Source: Colocasia esculenta (Eukaryota > Streptophyta > Magnoliopsida > Alismatales > Araceae). Taken from it: a stretch of 64,000 nucleotides of DNA. Position 1 is the first letter of the stretch. Every line of letters begins with the position of its first letter. The DNA lies in NCBI GenBank assembly GCA_014218235.1, contig CM024755.1:80150631-80214630 (forward strand). The letters run 5' to 3'. A model generated the notes under the pieces. The model was not told the origin of the DNA. It ran no database searches and worked only from the letters and a program-made list of their open reading frames with translations. Position numbers and translations under genes: made by a program. Below, piece by piece: positions 10,263 to 21,582 of this stretch.

Positions 10263-13200
10263 ATGGCATCGTCCATTATTTCCGGCAGTTTGGGTGGCTA
10301 CAGCGCTGAGTTTCTATCAGTAGAGCAGCAGGAAAGGTTTACCTTCGTGAAGACCAAGGTTTGTGGAAATAAGACAGTGGATGTAGCTGATCTTGAGAAG
10401 AACGGCATGCACAGTGTAGTGGCCGCAATGAGCAGGATGCAGTGGATGGGAATCACCACCTTCTCTGAGGTAAGCTATCCAGACCTCGTGAAGGCTTTTT
10501 ATGTGTGCTTGAGAACAGAGGCAGACGGGTCCCTGGTTTCATCAGTCAAGGGAACCCAAATAAAAATAGATCATGAGCTGTTGCATTTGTTGTTTGGAGT
10601 AAAGACTTCCGGGCACAGTGGGGTTCACACCGTGGACGCCCAAGCCAAAGGACTTGGTATTGTAGGACCAAGGTTCAGACTGAGAGATGGGAAGTTAGAT
10701 ATTAATCAATTGAGTGCTCTCAATCACCTCCTTCATTTCATAGTTTGTCAGATTTTGGTTCCAAGAAGTACAACTTTCTCAACTTGCACCAAGACAGACT
10801 CCGATATGATGTTTTGGGCCATTTAGAACCAAGAAATCAACATGGCCGAAGTAATGATGGAAATGATGAAGTTTGCCCGTAATCATATTTGGGATACAAA
10901 GAGCAAGCTTAATGTCTCCTTGCCCTATGCTCACTTGCTCACCAAAGTCTTTCAGCACTTTGGAGTAGATGTTTCTGGCGCAGTTGTAGAGAAAATGGGC
11001 CAAGCAATTCGGTCCAGAAATCTAAGGAAAAGCGGTTTTTCAGTGGTTAGCGGAGTTTGGACAAAGACATCAGTAGCTGAGGGTGAACCCATCCTAGGGG
11101 AAGCCCAAGAAGTCCAACTTGAGGCAGTGGCAGCAGAATCAGAAGGTCCATCAGCAGTTGCAGAATCAGCAGCAAAAGAGGCCGCATCACCTAGTGCTTC
11201 ATTGGAAGTTGCTGCCATCACAGAAGTTGCAATGGAGACTCCGTTGCTGAAGAAAATTCAGAAGTAGCAGATTTTGTCAGAAGATTAGAGGATCCTCTTC
11301 CCACCTCCTCTGTGGCTTCTGTACTCCATCAAGTCTTAGACTCCATTCACTCCTCCCGAGTGGATCAAAACATTGGTGGGAGTTTGGTTGATCAGTCTAT
11401 GACACCTGGCCACATTGAAGATTTTGTATTGATTGATGCTCCTATTCAGGGGGAGCAAGGCAGATTTGTGGAGGATGCTCCTATTCAGGGGGAGCAGAAT
11501 ATTGAGATAGAAGCAGCACCTGAAGAGGCTCTTACTGAAGATGCTCCTGTAAATGCAGGACATAATGAAGCTCCAATAGAGGTCGAGGAGCAAGTAAAAA
11601 AGGGAAGCCTCAGCAAGAAAACTGCTCACAAAAGGTAGAAGAAATTTTTAAAGAAGATGCACTTAAAGCCCATCTTGAAGCGATTAGATGATCAAGGTGC
11701 AGTCCTGGACTCAGTAAATTCAGCTGTAAGTACTGTCATTGAGCGCCAGGCATCTTTGTCAAATGACTTTTATCAATCAAATGTTTCTTTGAAGTGGCTC
11801 AATAAGGAGCTAAGCTCTATGAAGTTGATGTTGTCTGAGGTTTTGAAGGCAGTAGGGCCCAAAGATCCTACTCCTCAAGAGCATGGGCCTTCAGGGCCCA
11901 GTGAAGATATTGCAGGGCCATCAGGGCAAGTCAGTGTTGATCTTGTGGAGCGGCCATCAGGGCCTTCAGCAGTTGCTCTAGCAGGGCCATCAGGGCCAAG
12001 TGTTGAAGTTCAGCCCTCTGAAAAGGTGCCTAGTGAAGATTCTGTTCTGTGTCAGGAGTCTTGGCCGAAGAAGGAGTCACTCAACCCAGTGGATCCGGTA
12101 GCTGAACAAGAAGACCAGGTTGTAGCTCCTGAGCCCCCTGCCTCTTCTTCACTTACCACTCCAGCTGCTCCCTCTCCTCCATCTTCTTCCACTGCACCTC
12201 CAGCTCCAACCACCTTTAAACGACCCCGTTCAAGATCTGTTTCCTCTCACCAACCTTTTTCCTCTCAACTTGCCTCATCTCCTGCTTCTTCCACCATTGT
12301 TCCTCCTCCACCATCCTCTCTTCCTCAGCCTCCACCAGCCTCCTCTTCAGCTGGACCTTCCTCTTCTGGTCCTTCTACTTCAGAAACTTTTGTTCTTCCT
12401 GCAGTCACTCTTGATTCTATCTTCAATACACCTACACCTCCCTCTTTCATTACCATTATCCCTGAGGGTGCCCAACGCACACAAATAGAAATCCAAGATA
12501 TTAAGGATGAATTTGAAGTAGCAATACTTCGTTCAGTCCTGGCTGTTGGGACCCACTCTCACAGGACAGGCACTTCTAATCCTGTCTCTAAGAAGAGGAG
12601 ACTCACATCCTCTCATCCTGTCTCTTCTGAACCTTGCTACCCTCCTCTTTGGTTCTCCCTCTCTATCTCCAACAAGCAGAAACCTATCTATGAAGAATAT
12701 CTTCAAAAGGTAGTTTTTGCCCATATTTTTGGCCTTCCTTTCCAAAATCTTTCTGAACATCTCACCACCATCTTTCCTTATACCCATCTCTCTAAGGCTC
12801 AACAGTCAAAAATCTTCTCCATGACTGAAGCCAAACTGAAGAGCAGTGGGCTCGAAGCAACAAAGACCTGTACAGTCAATTCCGACGAGTTCAAGCTGCC
12901 CGATATCCGCCTAGGGAAGCTCCTCTTCCCCTTTCTGAGTGGTTCCAAATCCATCACAAGAATTTGTTTGGCCCCTTCATTCAGAAAGAAATCAAATTTA
13001 TCCGACAGTATCAGATGTACAGTAACTATTGCTATGTAAATCGCCTCCCAGAATCTCAGTTGGGTCAGTTTCGTGCAGCCATCAGGGCCCTCAGTTCAAG
13101 CGCAGCTCATACTGAGTCTCTTCAGGTTGATTTTGCCACCCTGGTTATTCCTGATGTCATGTTCCTTCCCCCTCTCCATGCTCTGATTATGGATTCTTCC

Positions 13201-13860
13201 GTGGGAACACTTATCTTTGAGCGAGCTACAAGGGTAATGGCCAGATTATTTGTGCAAGATGGCCGTGATTTATCTTTCCCAAGATTCGTCTTCAGAAAAT
13301 ATCTTCAGGGGCATATCAAGCCAGATGTTCTGGCCCCCATTCTTTCTGAATGTGAGCGGCTGTCTCCTGAAGAGTGGACGAAACTCTATCCCTTGTCTGC
13401 TCAGCGGCTAGGCGATCTCAATGCCTCTCAGGCCAGCTCCAATCAACCTCCCCTGTCACCTGGTGAATTTTTGGATGCCAACTCTCTTCACCTCATCCGG
13501 GATTCCTATCTGACCTGGGTTGAGAGATATAAAGTTTTCCTTGCTTTAAAGCAAGAGTTTAGGTTGCTTAAGATTGACTATCCCCTCAAGATTGAAGCCT
13601 TTCTTCGGTTTGCCAGCTTTGGGTCCTTCTTAACTTACAAGTTAGCCCTTGGCAGTGTCAAGTATGGGGACTTCATTTCAGATCAACGGCAGCTTCATAT
13701 CAAAAGGATGGCTCCCACCATGGGACCCTCCTATAAAATTGAAATTGGGGCCTTTCAAGCCTTCTTTGAAGAGCAGGAACGCCAGGCACTCCCTGTCATC
13801 AGGCGCTTTGGCTCCTTGTTATCTTCTGCTTATTACTTATCTGTAAATCCTCAAAACTGA
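10263..13860 (+). pseudogene. env-like third gene of the Sirevirus element
   Basis: A long coding region between pol and the 3' LTR, the position of the SIRE1 env-like gene. ATG 10263 in a good context (CCATGG) opens a frame to about 11250, with a TAG at 10824-10826. A frameshift near 11250 moves it to a second frame until about 13000, with a TAG at 11636-11638. A third frame (about 12964-13860) ends in TGA. The first ~190 residues look like the 'putative plant transposon protein' domain of such elements. The centre (11850-12400) is low-complexity Pro/Ser/Gly with repeated PSGPS. The last ~450 residues look globular and unfamiliar. I see no clear signal peptide or transmembrane segment, so an envelope role is by position only and unproven. 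Confidence 0.7.
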
Positions 13861-13939
13861 TCAATATATGTTGGTTGTCTGCCCTTCCATTCTTCTTTCT
13901 CTTCATTCTTTGTCTCAGAGTATCTTTTTACTTACTAAC

Positions 13940-13951
13940 AAAAAGGGGGAG
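13940..13951 (+). other. upstream polypurine tract
   Basis: AAAAAGGGGGAG, about 155 bp before the 3' LTR and identical in core to the one at the LTR edge. Sireviruses are known to carry several such tracts near the 3' LTR. Confidence 0.7.
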
Positions 13952-14091
13952 AAAATTAGCATGTCTGAAATATATTCCGAAAATCTTTTATATATAAATT
14001 CATGCTTATGGTTAAGTTTAGAAAAATACTTAGCATGTTTGAATCACATTCCGAAAATATTCATGCTTATTGATAAATTTTTATCATCACC

Positions 14092-14105
14092 AAAAAGGGG
14101 GAGAT
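14092..14105 (+). other. polypurine tract at 3' LTR
   Basis: AAAAAGGGGGAGAT directly abuts the first base of the 3' LTR (14106). It is the plus-strand primer for reverse transcription. The 13861-14091 interval otherwise shows no gene. Confidence 0.9.
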
Positions 14106-16075
14106 TGATGATCAGTCTGTCCCCACGTAATTTTTAAATATATATGTATTTTAGTAATTAACAAAACCTTACCAAAGTTCTCTAAGTCTTAAGTACAGGA
14201 AATACTCCAAGGTCAAGGTCAATCAAGCCAATATTGGTAAGCATTATATTTCTAAAGCATTAATTATTTCAAGAGTGTATCTATCTAAGTCCACATCGAT
14301 TTCGGTTGAAAGTCACAACGATTTCCTTCATGTATATCGTTTTAAATAGAGCTATAACGATTTGCTCATCGTAACGATTCCTTAAGTCATCATAACAATT
14401 TGCTTCACGCAACGATTTCTTTAGAGCTCATAACGATTTCTTTAGCGCTCATAACGATTTGCTTAGCGCAATGATTTCTTTAGAGCTCATAACGATTTGC
14501 TTCGCGCAATGATTTCTTTAGAGCTCATAACGATTTGCTTCGCGCATCGATTTCTTTAGAGCTCATAACGATTTGCTTCACGCATTGATTTCTTTAGAGC
14601 TCATAACGATTTGCTTCGCGCATCAATTTCTTTAAAGCTCATAACGATTTGCTTCGTGCAACGATTTCTTTAGAGCTCATAACGATTTGCTTCGCGCATC
14701 GATTTCTTTAAAAGCTCATAACGACTTGTTAAGTGACTATAACGATTTCTTCGTTGAATACAACGATTTGCTCTCTATAATGACTTGTTGGTATTCATAA
14801 CGATTTCATAAGTCAGATAGACAACGACTTTATAGTTTATATCGACTTGATATTTATCTTATCTCTTAAGGCGTTGAATAGTCAAAGACTTCCTTGTCTG
14901 TCTGACTGTTGTGCATTAAATGAAGACAGAACGTATCTCTGCATGCATGCAGATGATATCCTTTTACTATTGTGCATATTCTGTCAACATCTTTTAGAAC
15001 AAGCTATTTGGCATTGCTATTTTGGTGAATACTCACATCATCGTTTACTGACAACAAAAGACAGCCTAGCTGTCTACTGTTCTAGCAATTAATATGTGCA
15101 GGGTCCTAAAGACATTCTGTCATACAACGTTGGATCATATAGAGGCCAGAAGACCTTATCTCTTTGCGTGCTCAACTGGATAAAAGATTGTTGAAGCTTC
15201 CGAATGTCAAGCAGTCTAACGTCTACCAANNNNNNNNNNNNNNNNNNNNNNNNNNNNNNNNNNNNNNNNNNNNNNNNNNNNNNNNNNNNNNNNNNNNNNN
15301 NNNNNNNNNNNNNNNNNNNNNNNNNNNNNTCTAAGAGACAACGGCTACTTCAATGGCCGTATTTCAAAAGGAGATATAAATACAAGACAGAAGAGAAGAA
15401 TAAAAAGTTACCAAGTAGAGAACAAGCATCTCGCATACAAGCATTCAAATTCTTCTGCAAGAAGTCCAGAGCCAAGAATCTCATTCCTCATCATCTTTAG
15501 CTCTTCGCTCTCTGTGCTGTAATAGAATTTCTAAGAGAGCCCGTGTAGTTCTGAGAGTGTGCCTTGTTTAGATCTTTTGCTCTCAGTGCTTGTTGCTTCA
15601 GATCTTGGCTTGTAAAAGCTTGATCTAGGGGCTTGAATTCTTCTATTCTCTTTATGGTGTTTCCCTTCGTGTGTGAAGGAAGACCTAGTGGGATCCAGGG
15701 TGCTGTTTCCCTTCAGTTGTGAAGGAAGACCTAGTGAGGTATCCAGGGTGTTGTTGTTCCCTTCTGGTGTGAAGGAAGACCAGCTGAGCTGGGTGTTGTA
15801 GTGTCCATAGGGGGACTGTACCCTAGTTAGTGGAATCCTGAGTTGTTGCTCAGGGACTGGACGTAGGACTCCTAAGGAGAGGAGGTCCGAACCAGGATAA
15901 TTTCTTATGTTGTGTGGTTGTTTTTCTTGTGTGATTGCGTTTTGAACTAACTGTTACTAACCTTCATAGAAGAACGTCTTTTGTGTGAATGTTTTAAGTA
16001 CAGGTACTAATCAAGTAAAATTTTTAAAGACCCATTCACCCCCCCCCCCCCTCTGGGCTTGTCAACTGGGCAACA
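14106..16075 (+). repeat. 3' LTR of the copia element, with assembly gap
   Basis: Partner of 3035-4955. Without the Ns it is 1870 bp, 51 bp shorter than the 5' LTR. This is explained by loss of one 38-bp unit and one 17-bp half unit in the tandem array (about 14390-14740), offset by four extra C in the terminal C run (13 here, 9 there). The TATA box is at 15375-15382. The target duplication ATTCA follows at 16076-16080. Confidence 0.95.
15230..15329. other. 100-N assembly gap
   Basis: Exactly 100 N. The flanks (CTACCAA before, TCTAAGAGAC after) are directly adjacent in the 5' LTR, and all other length differences are accounted for. The gap therefore probably stands for little or no missing sequence. 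Confidence 0.85.
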
Positions 16076-16302
16076 ATTCAGACAAACAATTTACTGATCT
16101 GAAGCATGGATGTGTGTAGATGATGTGTGAAGCAATTAAACACTTAGTGTGAAAGTGAAATCCTATGCAAGCATCTAGCGTAGACAAGCAGATCAAACCA
16201 TTGCACCAAGGATTTTATGTGGTTCGGAAATCACACCAGTGATTCCTACATCCACCCCTCACACAGTGAGGCTCCACTACTCAAAAGAGTACAGCTCACA
16301 CT

Positions 16303-16485
16303 GGAGCACGACGACTCCAAAAATCCTTGAGCTCGATGGCTCAAACACACAACCTGGAGCACAACGACTCCAAAAACTGAGCACAACGACTCAAACCACA
16401 ACAGGAGCACAACGACTCCAAATTGAGCACGACGGTTCAAACCACACAAGGAGCACAACGACACCAAATTGAGCACAACGGCTCA
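16303..16485 (-). repeat. array of eight short hairpins with conserved loop
   Basis: Eight 16-base units start at 16303, 16328, 16356, 16378, 16404, 16424, 16450 and 16470. Each is a 4-bp stem around an 8-base loop, mostly CACAACGA. Stems alternate strictly between GGAG/CTCC and TGAG/CTCA, so the outer pair changes from G-C to T-A together. Unit six has a G-T pair and unit seven one mismatch. The array should be in the 5' leader of the copia RNA. Confidence 0.8.
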
Positions 16486-16986
16486 AACCACAAAAGGCTA
16501 GATCAAACACAAAAGAAATCATATCCTCTAGCAATGATTTGATTCACCGACTCAATCGTACATAGAAATCTGTATAGAACTTCATGCACAGATCTCACAG
16601 ACGAAAGTGAGAAGAACAATCCAAGAAATGGGTAAAATAGATGTAGATTGGATGTTCCTTGGTGAAGAGGTCTTGCAGAAGCTCGAATTGAAGAGACTTG
16701 AAAGAATTCGATGAAGATCCCCTTCAATTTGCGATGCTCTGCTCCACTGGCATCTGAATTGCCAAAAACTCTTCTTCTGCTGCTGCTCTTCAGTTAGATC
16801 TGCTCCCTTTCTCAGCACATCACACTTCTCTCCAGAGATTGGCCTTGAATCCCACGTCCTTCCTCTTGAAAGGATGGCCTGCAGCTTCTGAAGATGGAGC
16901 AAGACCTGGAAGAGCCCCTTTTGCCGCCAAAAGCTTTTCTGGGAGTTGTATGGGCTTCGTTCCCTTTGGGGTACGAGGATCATGGG

Positions 16987-16994
16987 TATTTATA
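16987..16994 (-). promoter_or_regulatory. LTR TATA box, minus strand
   Basis: TATAAATA on the minus strand within GGGGCTATAAATACCC. It places the transcript start near 16960, so the hairpin array at 16303-16485 would lie in the transcribed leader. Confidence 0.65.
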
Positions 16995-17115
16995 GCCCCA
17001 TATGTCCATAAAGTGCCTTGGGGTGCATGGGCACAGAAATCTAGGTCAAATCCCTTGATTCCTAAGCAGCCACGTGTCCATAAAATTTCCCATTTTTTAG
17101 CTTTACTCGAAGTGT

Positions 17116-17292
17116 GTCGACACACAGGCAGACTATGTCGACACCACTGGCTTCAACTGTTCTGACTGCTTCCTGGGACAGTCATCTAGTGTCGACACAC
17201 AAGTGGACTGTGTCGACACCACTAGTTGCTTCTCTCAGAACATGCTTCTGGGACAGTCAGCTAGTGTCGACACACAGGTGGACTGTGTCGAC
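17116..17292. repeat. three GTCGAC-N15-GTCGAC modules in copia LTR
   Basis: Pairs of GTCGAC start at 17116/17137, 17191/17212 and 17266/17287, each with exactly 15 bp between the cores. Arms extend to GTCGACACA and TGTGTCGAC in two of them, while the central 9 bases differ. The modules repeat every 75 bp with related spacers containing GGGACAGTC. Confidence 0.9.
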
Positions 17293-17531
17293 ACCACTGT
17301 GACAAATTTGTGTAAACCTGAAAATATAAAGTGTAAACCATTAATACAAGATATTATCATTAAAATGTGAGATATTAAACATCAAAAACATGTTGTTTAA
17401 GCATTGTTGTGATATGTATAAAATGTATAACATGTTCAATATGTTATCATCAAAATCAAGGTATGAGTGATGTTCATTAGTCATCATTAAAATACAACTT
17501 TAGGAAATTCTAAAACACACTCAACCCAACA

Positions 17532-18496
17532 CCTCATTGTAGACATCCTCATGATAACCCATATCTTCATACTCAGCCATTTCGAGGGATTTGCCTGAAC
17601 GAAGCAACATGGAATTTAAACAAACAAGTTGATTAACAAACAACTACTCAAACAAATTTGAGAGAAGAAGTTAATGGCTTTTAATCACACACTTGGGGAT
17701 GCTTACGTTCAATTGATTGTTTCAATGTGATTCAATGTGGGTTTTATTAAAATGATTTCACTTTAATGTGGGTATGAACCTAGTAAGAAGAGGACTCCGA
17801 GTTCACTAAGCAAACTCCCTCACAATATGGGTACTCTAGCATGGGTCTCCGGGGTGGTACAACCTGCTCGGTCCACCGTGAGGGAATCCACGGGGTATGG
17901 AGACTTACGGAGGTCCCGATGAGGATTCTCTAGTTCAATGAGACATAATGCCCAATGGAGAGATAGCCCTCACTGAGAGAGGTGTTTGGATCCAAGTGTA
18001 AGGAGAGAAGGAGGTCCCTCAGCCGAAGTATGCCCTATAAATGCAAATAATGCAAGATATGATAGAAAACCCCTATTTTCTGTGAACAGACTGAGTCGCG
18101 ACGAGTTCAGTCACCGCGCTTCAACTCAAATCGCGACCGTTTAGTTGGTCACGGATCTTACAGCTCGCAGAAGCTGTAAGAGCCTTGACAACTCCCTCTG
18201 GTGTCTGTCACAAATCGCGATGAGGTATAACATCGCACATCAACACAAAACGCGACGTTTGAACATGTTGCGAATAACAAGGTTACCGAGAGTTATAAAA
18301 ATAGTAGTAAATCAAGTCAACATGATTTTCAACCAACCAATTGATGAAACTAGAAGTCAAATTAAGATGCTTTCTTCAGGTAACAGTAAGTAAACAAGGA
18401 GGGGAGCAAGATGATGATTTTTTTTAAATTAAACTTAATGGAGAGAGAGAAAAAGAGACACTAACACAACTTGGCAATAACGTAGGATTTCAAGGA
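17532..18496. other. gypsy LTR-like debris, no gene
   Basis: No coding region can be supported. Stretches at 17760-18000 resemble 56640-56960 of the solo LTR 55322-59455 (for example CCCAATGGAGAG and GACTTAC-GAGG), so this looks like an old chromovirus-type LTR. At 18094-18270 it holds at least four GCGAC-N10-GTCGC-type dyads, most with decayed CG sites. The window's longest open frames here are chance products. Confidence 0.5.
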
Positions 18497-18586
18497 GTAC
18501 CGCGTGGGGTACGAGGGAAGGGGAGTTGTACCACGTGCGGTACGAAGGGAGGGACACACGTGTGTGTCAAAAGGAGGGGCACATGT
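18497..18586. repeat. tandem hairpin minisatellite, fourth unit split by an insertion
   Basis: Hairpins lie at 18497-18512, 18528-18543 and 18553-18568. A fourth starts at 18578 and is completed at 25695-25706 across the element 18587-25694. Each is a 5-bp stem around a 6-base loop of the form RCGTGN, with a purine tail like GAAGGGAGG between units. Stems are GTACC/GGTAC twice, GACAC/GTGTC and GGCAC/GTGCC. Confidence 0.82.
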
Positions 18587-21568
18587 TGTAACATCGCGTA
18601 TTTTTCGGATCCTCGTGGATCCTCACTTAGTGGTCGTTTGGATCTATGTTTGTTGGTTCTGGTGTGGTGCCCATGACCAATGTGGGGTCATGGGGCCTTG
18701 GTCGCAGTTCCCGTGTGTTGTGTGGGTGTTGTGGGCCAGAGGTTTTAGCCTAAACAGCCCACAGGTTCACTATTTGTGAATGCGACAGTAAGGGACATCG
18801 CGTTCATAACGCGACGGTTTTGGGTGTCGCGTTCAGGTTGCTGCCTCGTAGAGGTCTTCGTCTACATGTGCGCCGCGTGTTGTGCGCTGGGCGGCATGTT
18901 GACGTCAGTCTTGGGAAGACGACGCCCTACTACGTCATGCTCAGGTCGTGACGGAGGGCTACGTCGCGTTCCCAACTGTGAAGTGCTTTTAGTTGAGGTC
19001 GACCGAACAGAGCTCAGCAAGCTCTGCTCGGCCAAGAAGGGTTGCTACGGTGGTTTTTTGGGCGATTCAGGGTTTTGGCGTTGTTTTCGGCATGGTTTCG
19101 TCGTGAGACGTTACATGGAGTGGGGGAGACGCCGAGTTGTGATCGGTCTTCGCGTTCTTCGCGAAGGTAGGGAGATTTTGTCCGTTTTTATGTTGTGAAT
19201 CGCATGTAACGCATGTACAGCGTGTTAATTACTTTAAGAACAGTAGATATCATGCTAGGGCATTGAGTAAAGCATGAAAATTAGAAATTAAACGTGGTTT
19301 ACATGGCTTGTGGGGGAAATCCGGAGATGGGAACCCGGATTAGGGTTCTGGCCTGTGACGGAGACGGAGCCCTCTATTGTGTTCTAAACGCGACAGGCCG
19401 ACCCGTCGCGTTAGGCTTTTGGATCACGACATGTCGGGGTGTCACGACCAGAACGCGATAGATGCTTATGTTGCGACCACAGCCGAGAGAGCTTTAGGTG
19501 TATGTTTTACTCATACGATTACCTGATTATCGTTAAAGTGTTGTGTATGGCATGGTTAAGTGGTGCCAATGCACCTGTAGCGCTCCATGAGCATGTTGTT
19601 TACGTGGTAAGTGTGTTGCTCACGAGTTTTTACATAGTTTGAGTGCCGAGCATATGGTTTGTGTGTGCATGGCAAGTGTTTCGACGTTGTGTTTATCGTA
19701 ATAGAACTTATGTGGTTAGTTTGTAGTGGTTAGGCAATGAGGTTCCAGTGTGAACCTAGCCTCGATCCTTTAATGTCTTTTGTATGGTTATTAATTGGTT
19801 ATTATATTGTATTAATATGACAATGGAGGTCACAGGGTGACCAATGACAGGCAAGATTATTATATGTTATTGTGATTTAAGTATGCGTTGATGTCAGTTA
19901 GCTTGGAGGTCACAAGGTGACCAGTGATGAGCCAATTATGTTTAATGTATCGTGATATAAGTTTCACCGAGGTGTTATGTGACTGATGTGATTTGAGTGC
20001 TAGCCAAGTGTGGTGGTCCGGGGCCTATTCCGGAATGCCTCTCTAGTCGGGTACCCCAGGTTCTGTATAAGCCAGGCACGTGTGTTTGTTGTGCTCGGGG
20101 TTTATCCCGGTACTGTGTGTACCATCGAGGTCTGTGTTGTCTATCCTGGACACCCTCACTGTTGTGTTTGAGTTGTACGTCCGGCTGAGGGAAAGATGAC
20201 AGAGGGCAGCGACTTGTGTTTGTGGGTGTGTGGTCGCTTGTAGCGCGCTCGTGGTTGGGGGTATAGACACCAGTAAACGTACTGGTCCCCAACTAGTCCT
20301 GTGTTTCCATTGCCTCACTTTAGGGAGCTCAGACTAGAGTCCCTAAAGGTGTCAGGCATGGGCCTACAGCTGTGTGGTCGGCAGGTGTGGTGTTGGTTGG
20401 TCTCCAATGTTCTTTGGCTTTACTATATGGAGCGGCAGTTGGACCCTTCGTCCGTGACTGCGAGACTGAGAGGTGGTTCTTGTGTTGTGTTGTCCAGGTT
20501 TGATACTGGCGTCATGAACCAGTAGTCTGTTCCCGTGTGGTGGCGTCGTTCTATTCTGACTCGTGCTTTGCCATTGATGGTGGCTTGTGTGTGTGACTCG
20601 TTGGTTGAGGTTTTACCTATTATGGTGTGCCCTGGTGGTGGCACAGTATTGGTTGTGGTTTTCTAGTGGTACCTCATGGAGGTAGGTACCTGTACCCTTC
20701 GTGGGTAGCTTTGTGTTGTGATACATTATGTACCAGTCCCTTCAGGTGTTGAGGTGGACTTGTGTTCTGTGGAGGTCTGTGGAGTGACCTTCCACGGGTT
20801 GTGTTTCTTCTCGTCTTCGGTTAAGCTACCGTTTATGTTTTAGTATGAGGTGTTGGTGTGAGGTGGATGGGCTAGCTGATGCCAGTCCTGTACCCTTTCG
20901 TGGGTAGGTTGCCTGTGAAGCTTGTAGCTTAGGCGACCAGTTATTGTAGTGATTATCCTGTGAGGTCTATGACCTAGGAAGTTCAATTACTGAGCGGACT
21001 AGTGGTGCTGTGCTAGTCCTGTTGTCCCTCTTCCTTTCTGAGGTTTATATTAACTGACGAGATTATGTTTAATTATTGTTAATCATGTCTTGTGTGAGCA
21101 AGATATCGTTTGGCTATCGGTGTTGCCAGTGAGACCCTCTGGGATTGAGGTCTCTTCAGTTTGGTGTGTTGTTTTTGGGTGGTCCCTACTGAGCCTATGA
21201 CTTGTTGAGGCTCACTCCTCTACAGTTCTTTTTAGGGCTTATCGTTTGTGTGGCTTCAGGAGGTGTTGTGGCAGACTTGTACCACCAGCAGTAGTGTTAG
21301 TTGTGTTGTGTGAGCTTGTGCTCCCTCGGGGTATGCCCCAAGTAGTTGTACTTTTTAATTGGACATGTAATAATGCAATGGGACAGTTGTAAATTGTTAT
21401 ATACAGATATGAGCACATGCACTTTCTTGTGTCTTATACTGTTGTGGTTGTCTTTCATATTCTTACTGGACACGTGTACGAGTTATCCCTTGCGAGACTT
21501 CGGTCCGTTCGCGGGAGACGGATCTGGATATGGAGACTTATTGGGCATAAATATCCAGGGCCGTTACA
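18587..21568 (+). repeat. 5' LTR of LARD-like element
   Basis: 2982 bp. It begins TGTAACATCGCG and ends GGGCCGTTACA. GCGAC-N10-GTCGC dyads lie at 18782, 18811, 19390 and nearby. GGTCAC-GTGACC palindromes occur twice (about 19828 and 19907) in similar contexts. The open frames in it are not protein-like. Confidence 0.9.
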
Positions 21569-21570
21569 GT

Positions 21571-21582
21571 TGGTATCAGAGC
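21571..21582 (+). other. primer binding site (tRNA-iMet type)
   Basis: TGGTATCAGAGC two bases after the 5' LTR end at 21568. It orients the element. Confidence 0.88.

Larger units (their letters stand above)
3035..16075 (+). mobile_element. complete Ty1/copia Sirevirus-like element with env-like gene
   Basis: LTRs (3035-4955 and 14106-16075) begin TGATGATCAG and end GGGCAACA, with the 5-bp target duplication ATTCA at 3030-3034 and 16076-16080. Inside are a primer site (4958), gag, pol in copia order (protease, integrase, RT, RNase H), a long third coding region (10263-13860) and two polypurine tracts. LTRs near 1.9 kb, a coiled-coil Gag, the third gene and doubled polypurine tracts are marks of the SIRE/Maximus type of Sirevirus. 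All three coding regions have in-frame stops or frameshifts, so the copy is dead as a protein source. It landed inside the 5' LTR of the minus-strand copia element. The LTRs agree closely but not perfectly, so the insertion is not brand new. Confidence 0.95.
16081..17531 (-). repeat. outer part of the minus-strand copia 5' LTR
   Basis: Continues 2920-3034 after removal of the nested element, giving an LTR of about 1566 bp. On the minus strand it begins TGTTGGGTTGAG (17531 downward) and ends CCTACA at 2920. It carries a minus-strand TATA box (16987-16994), an eight-hairpin array downstream of it (16303-16485) and three GTCGAC pair modules upstream (17116-17292). Confidence 0.82.

Noticed and set aside
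18776..20644. Open frames of 70-140 codons in the LARD LTR
   Set aside because: The same frames are broken or different in the partner LTR, and translations look random (Cys/Arg/Trp-rich).
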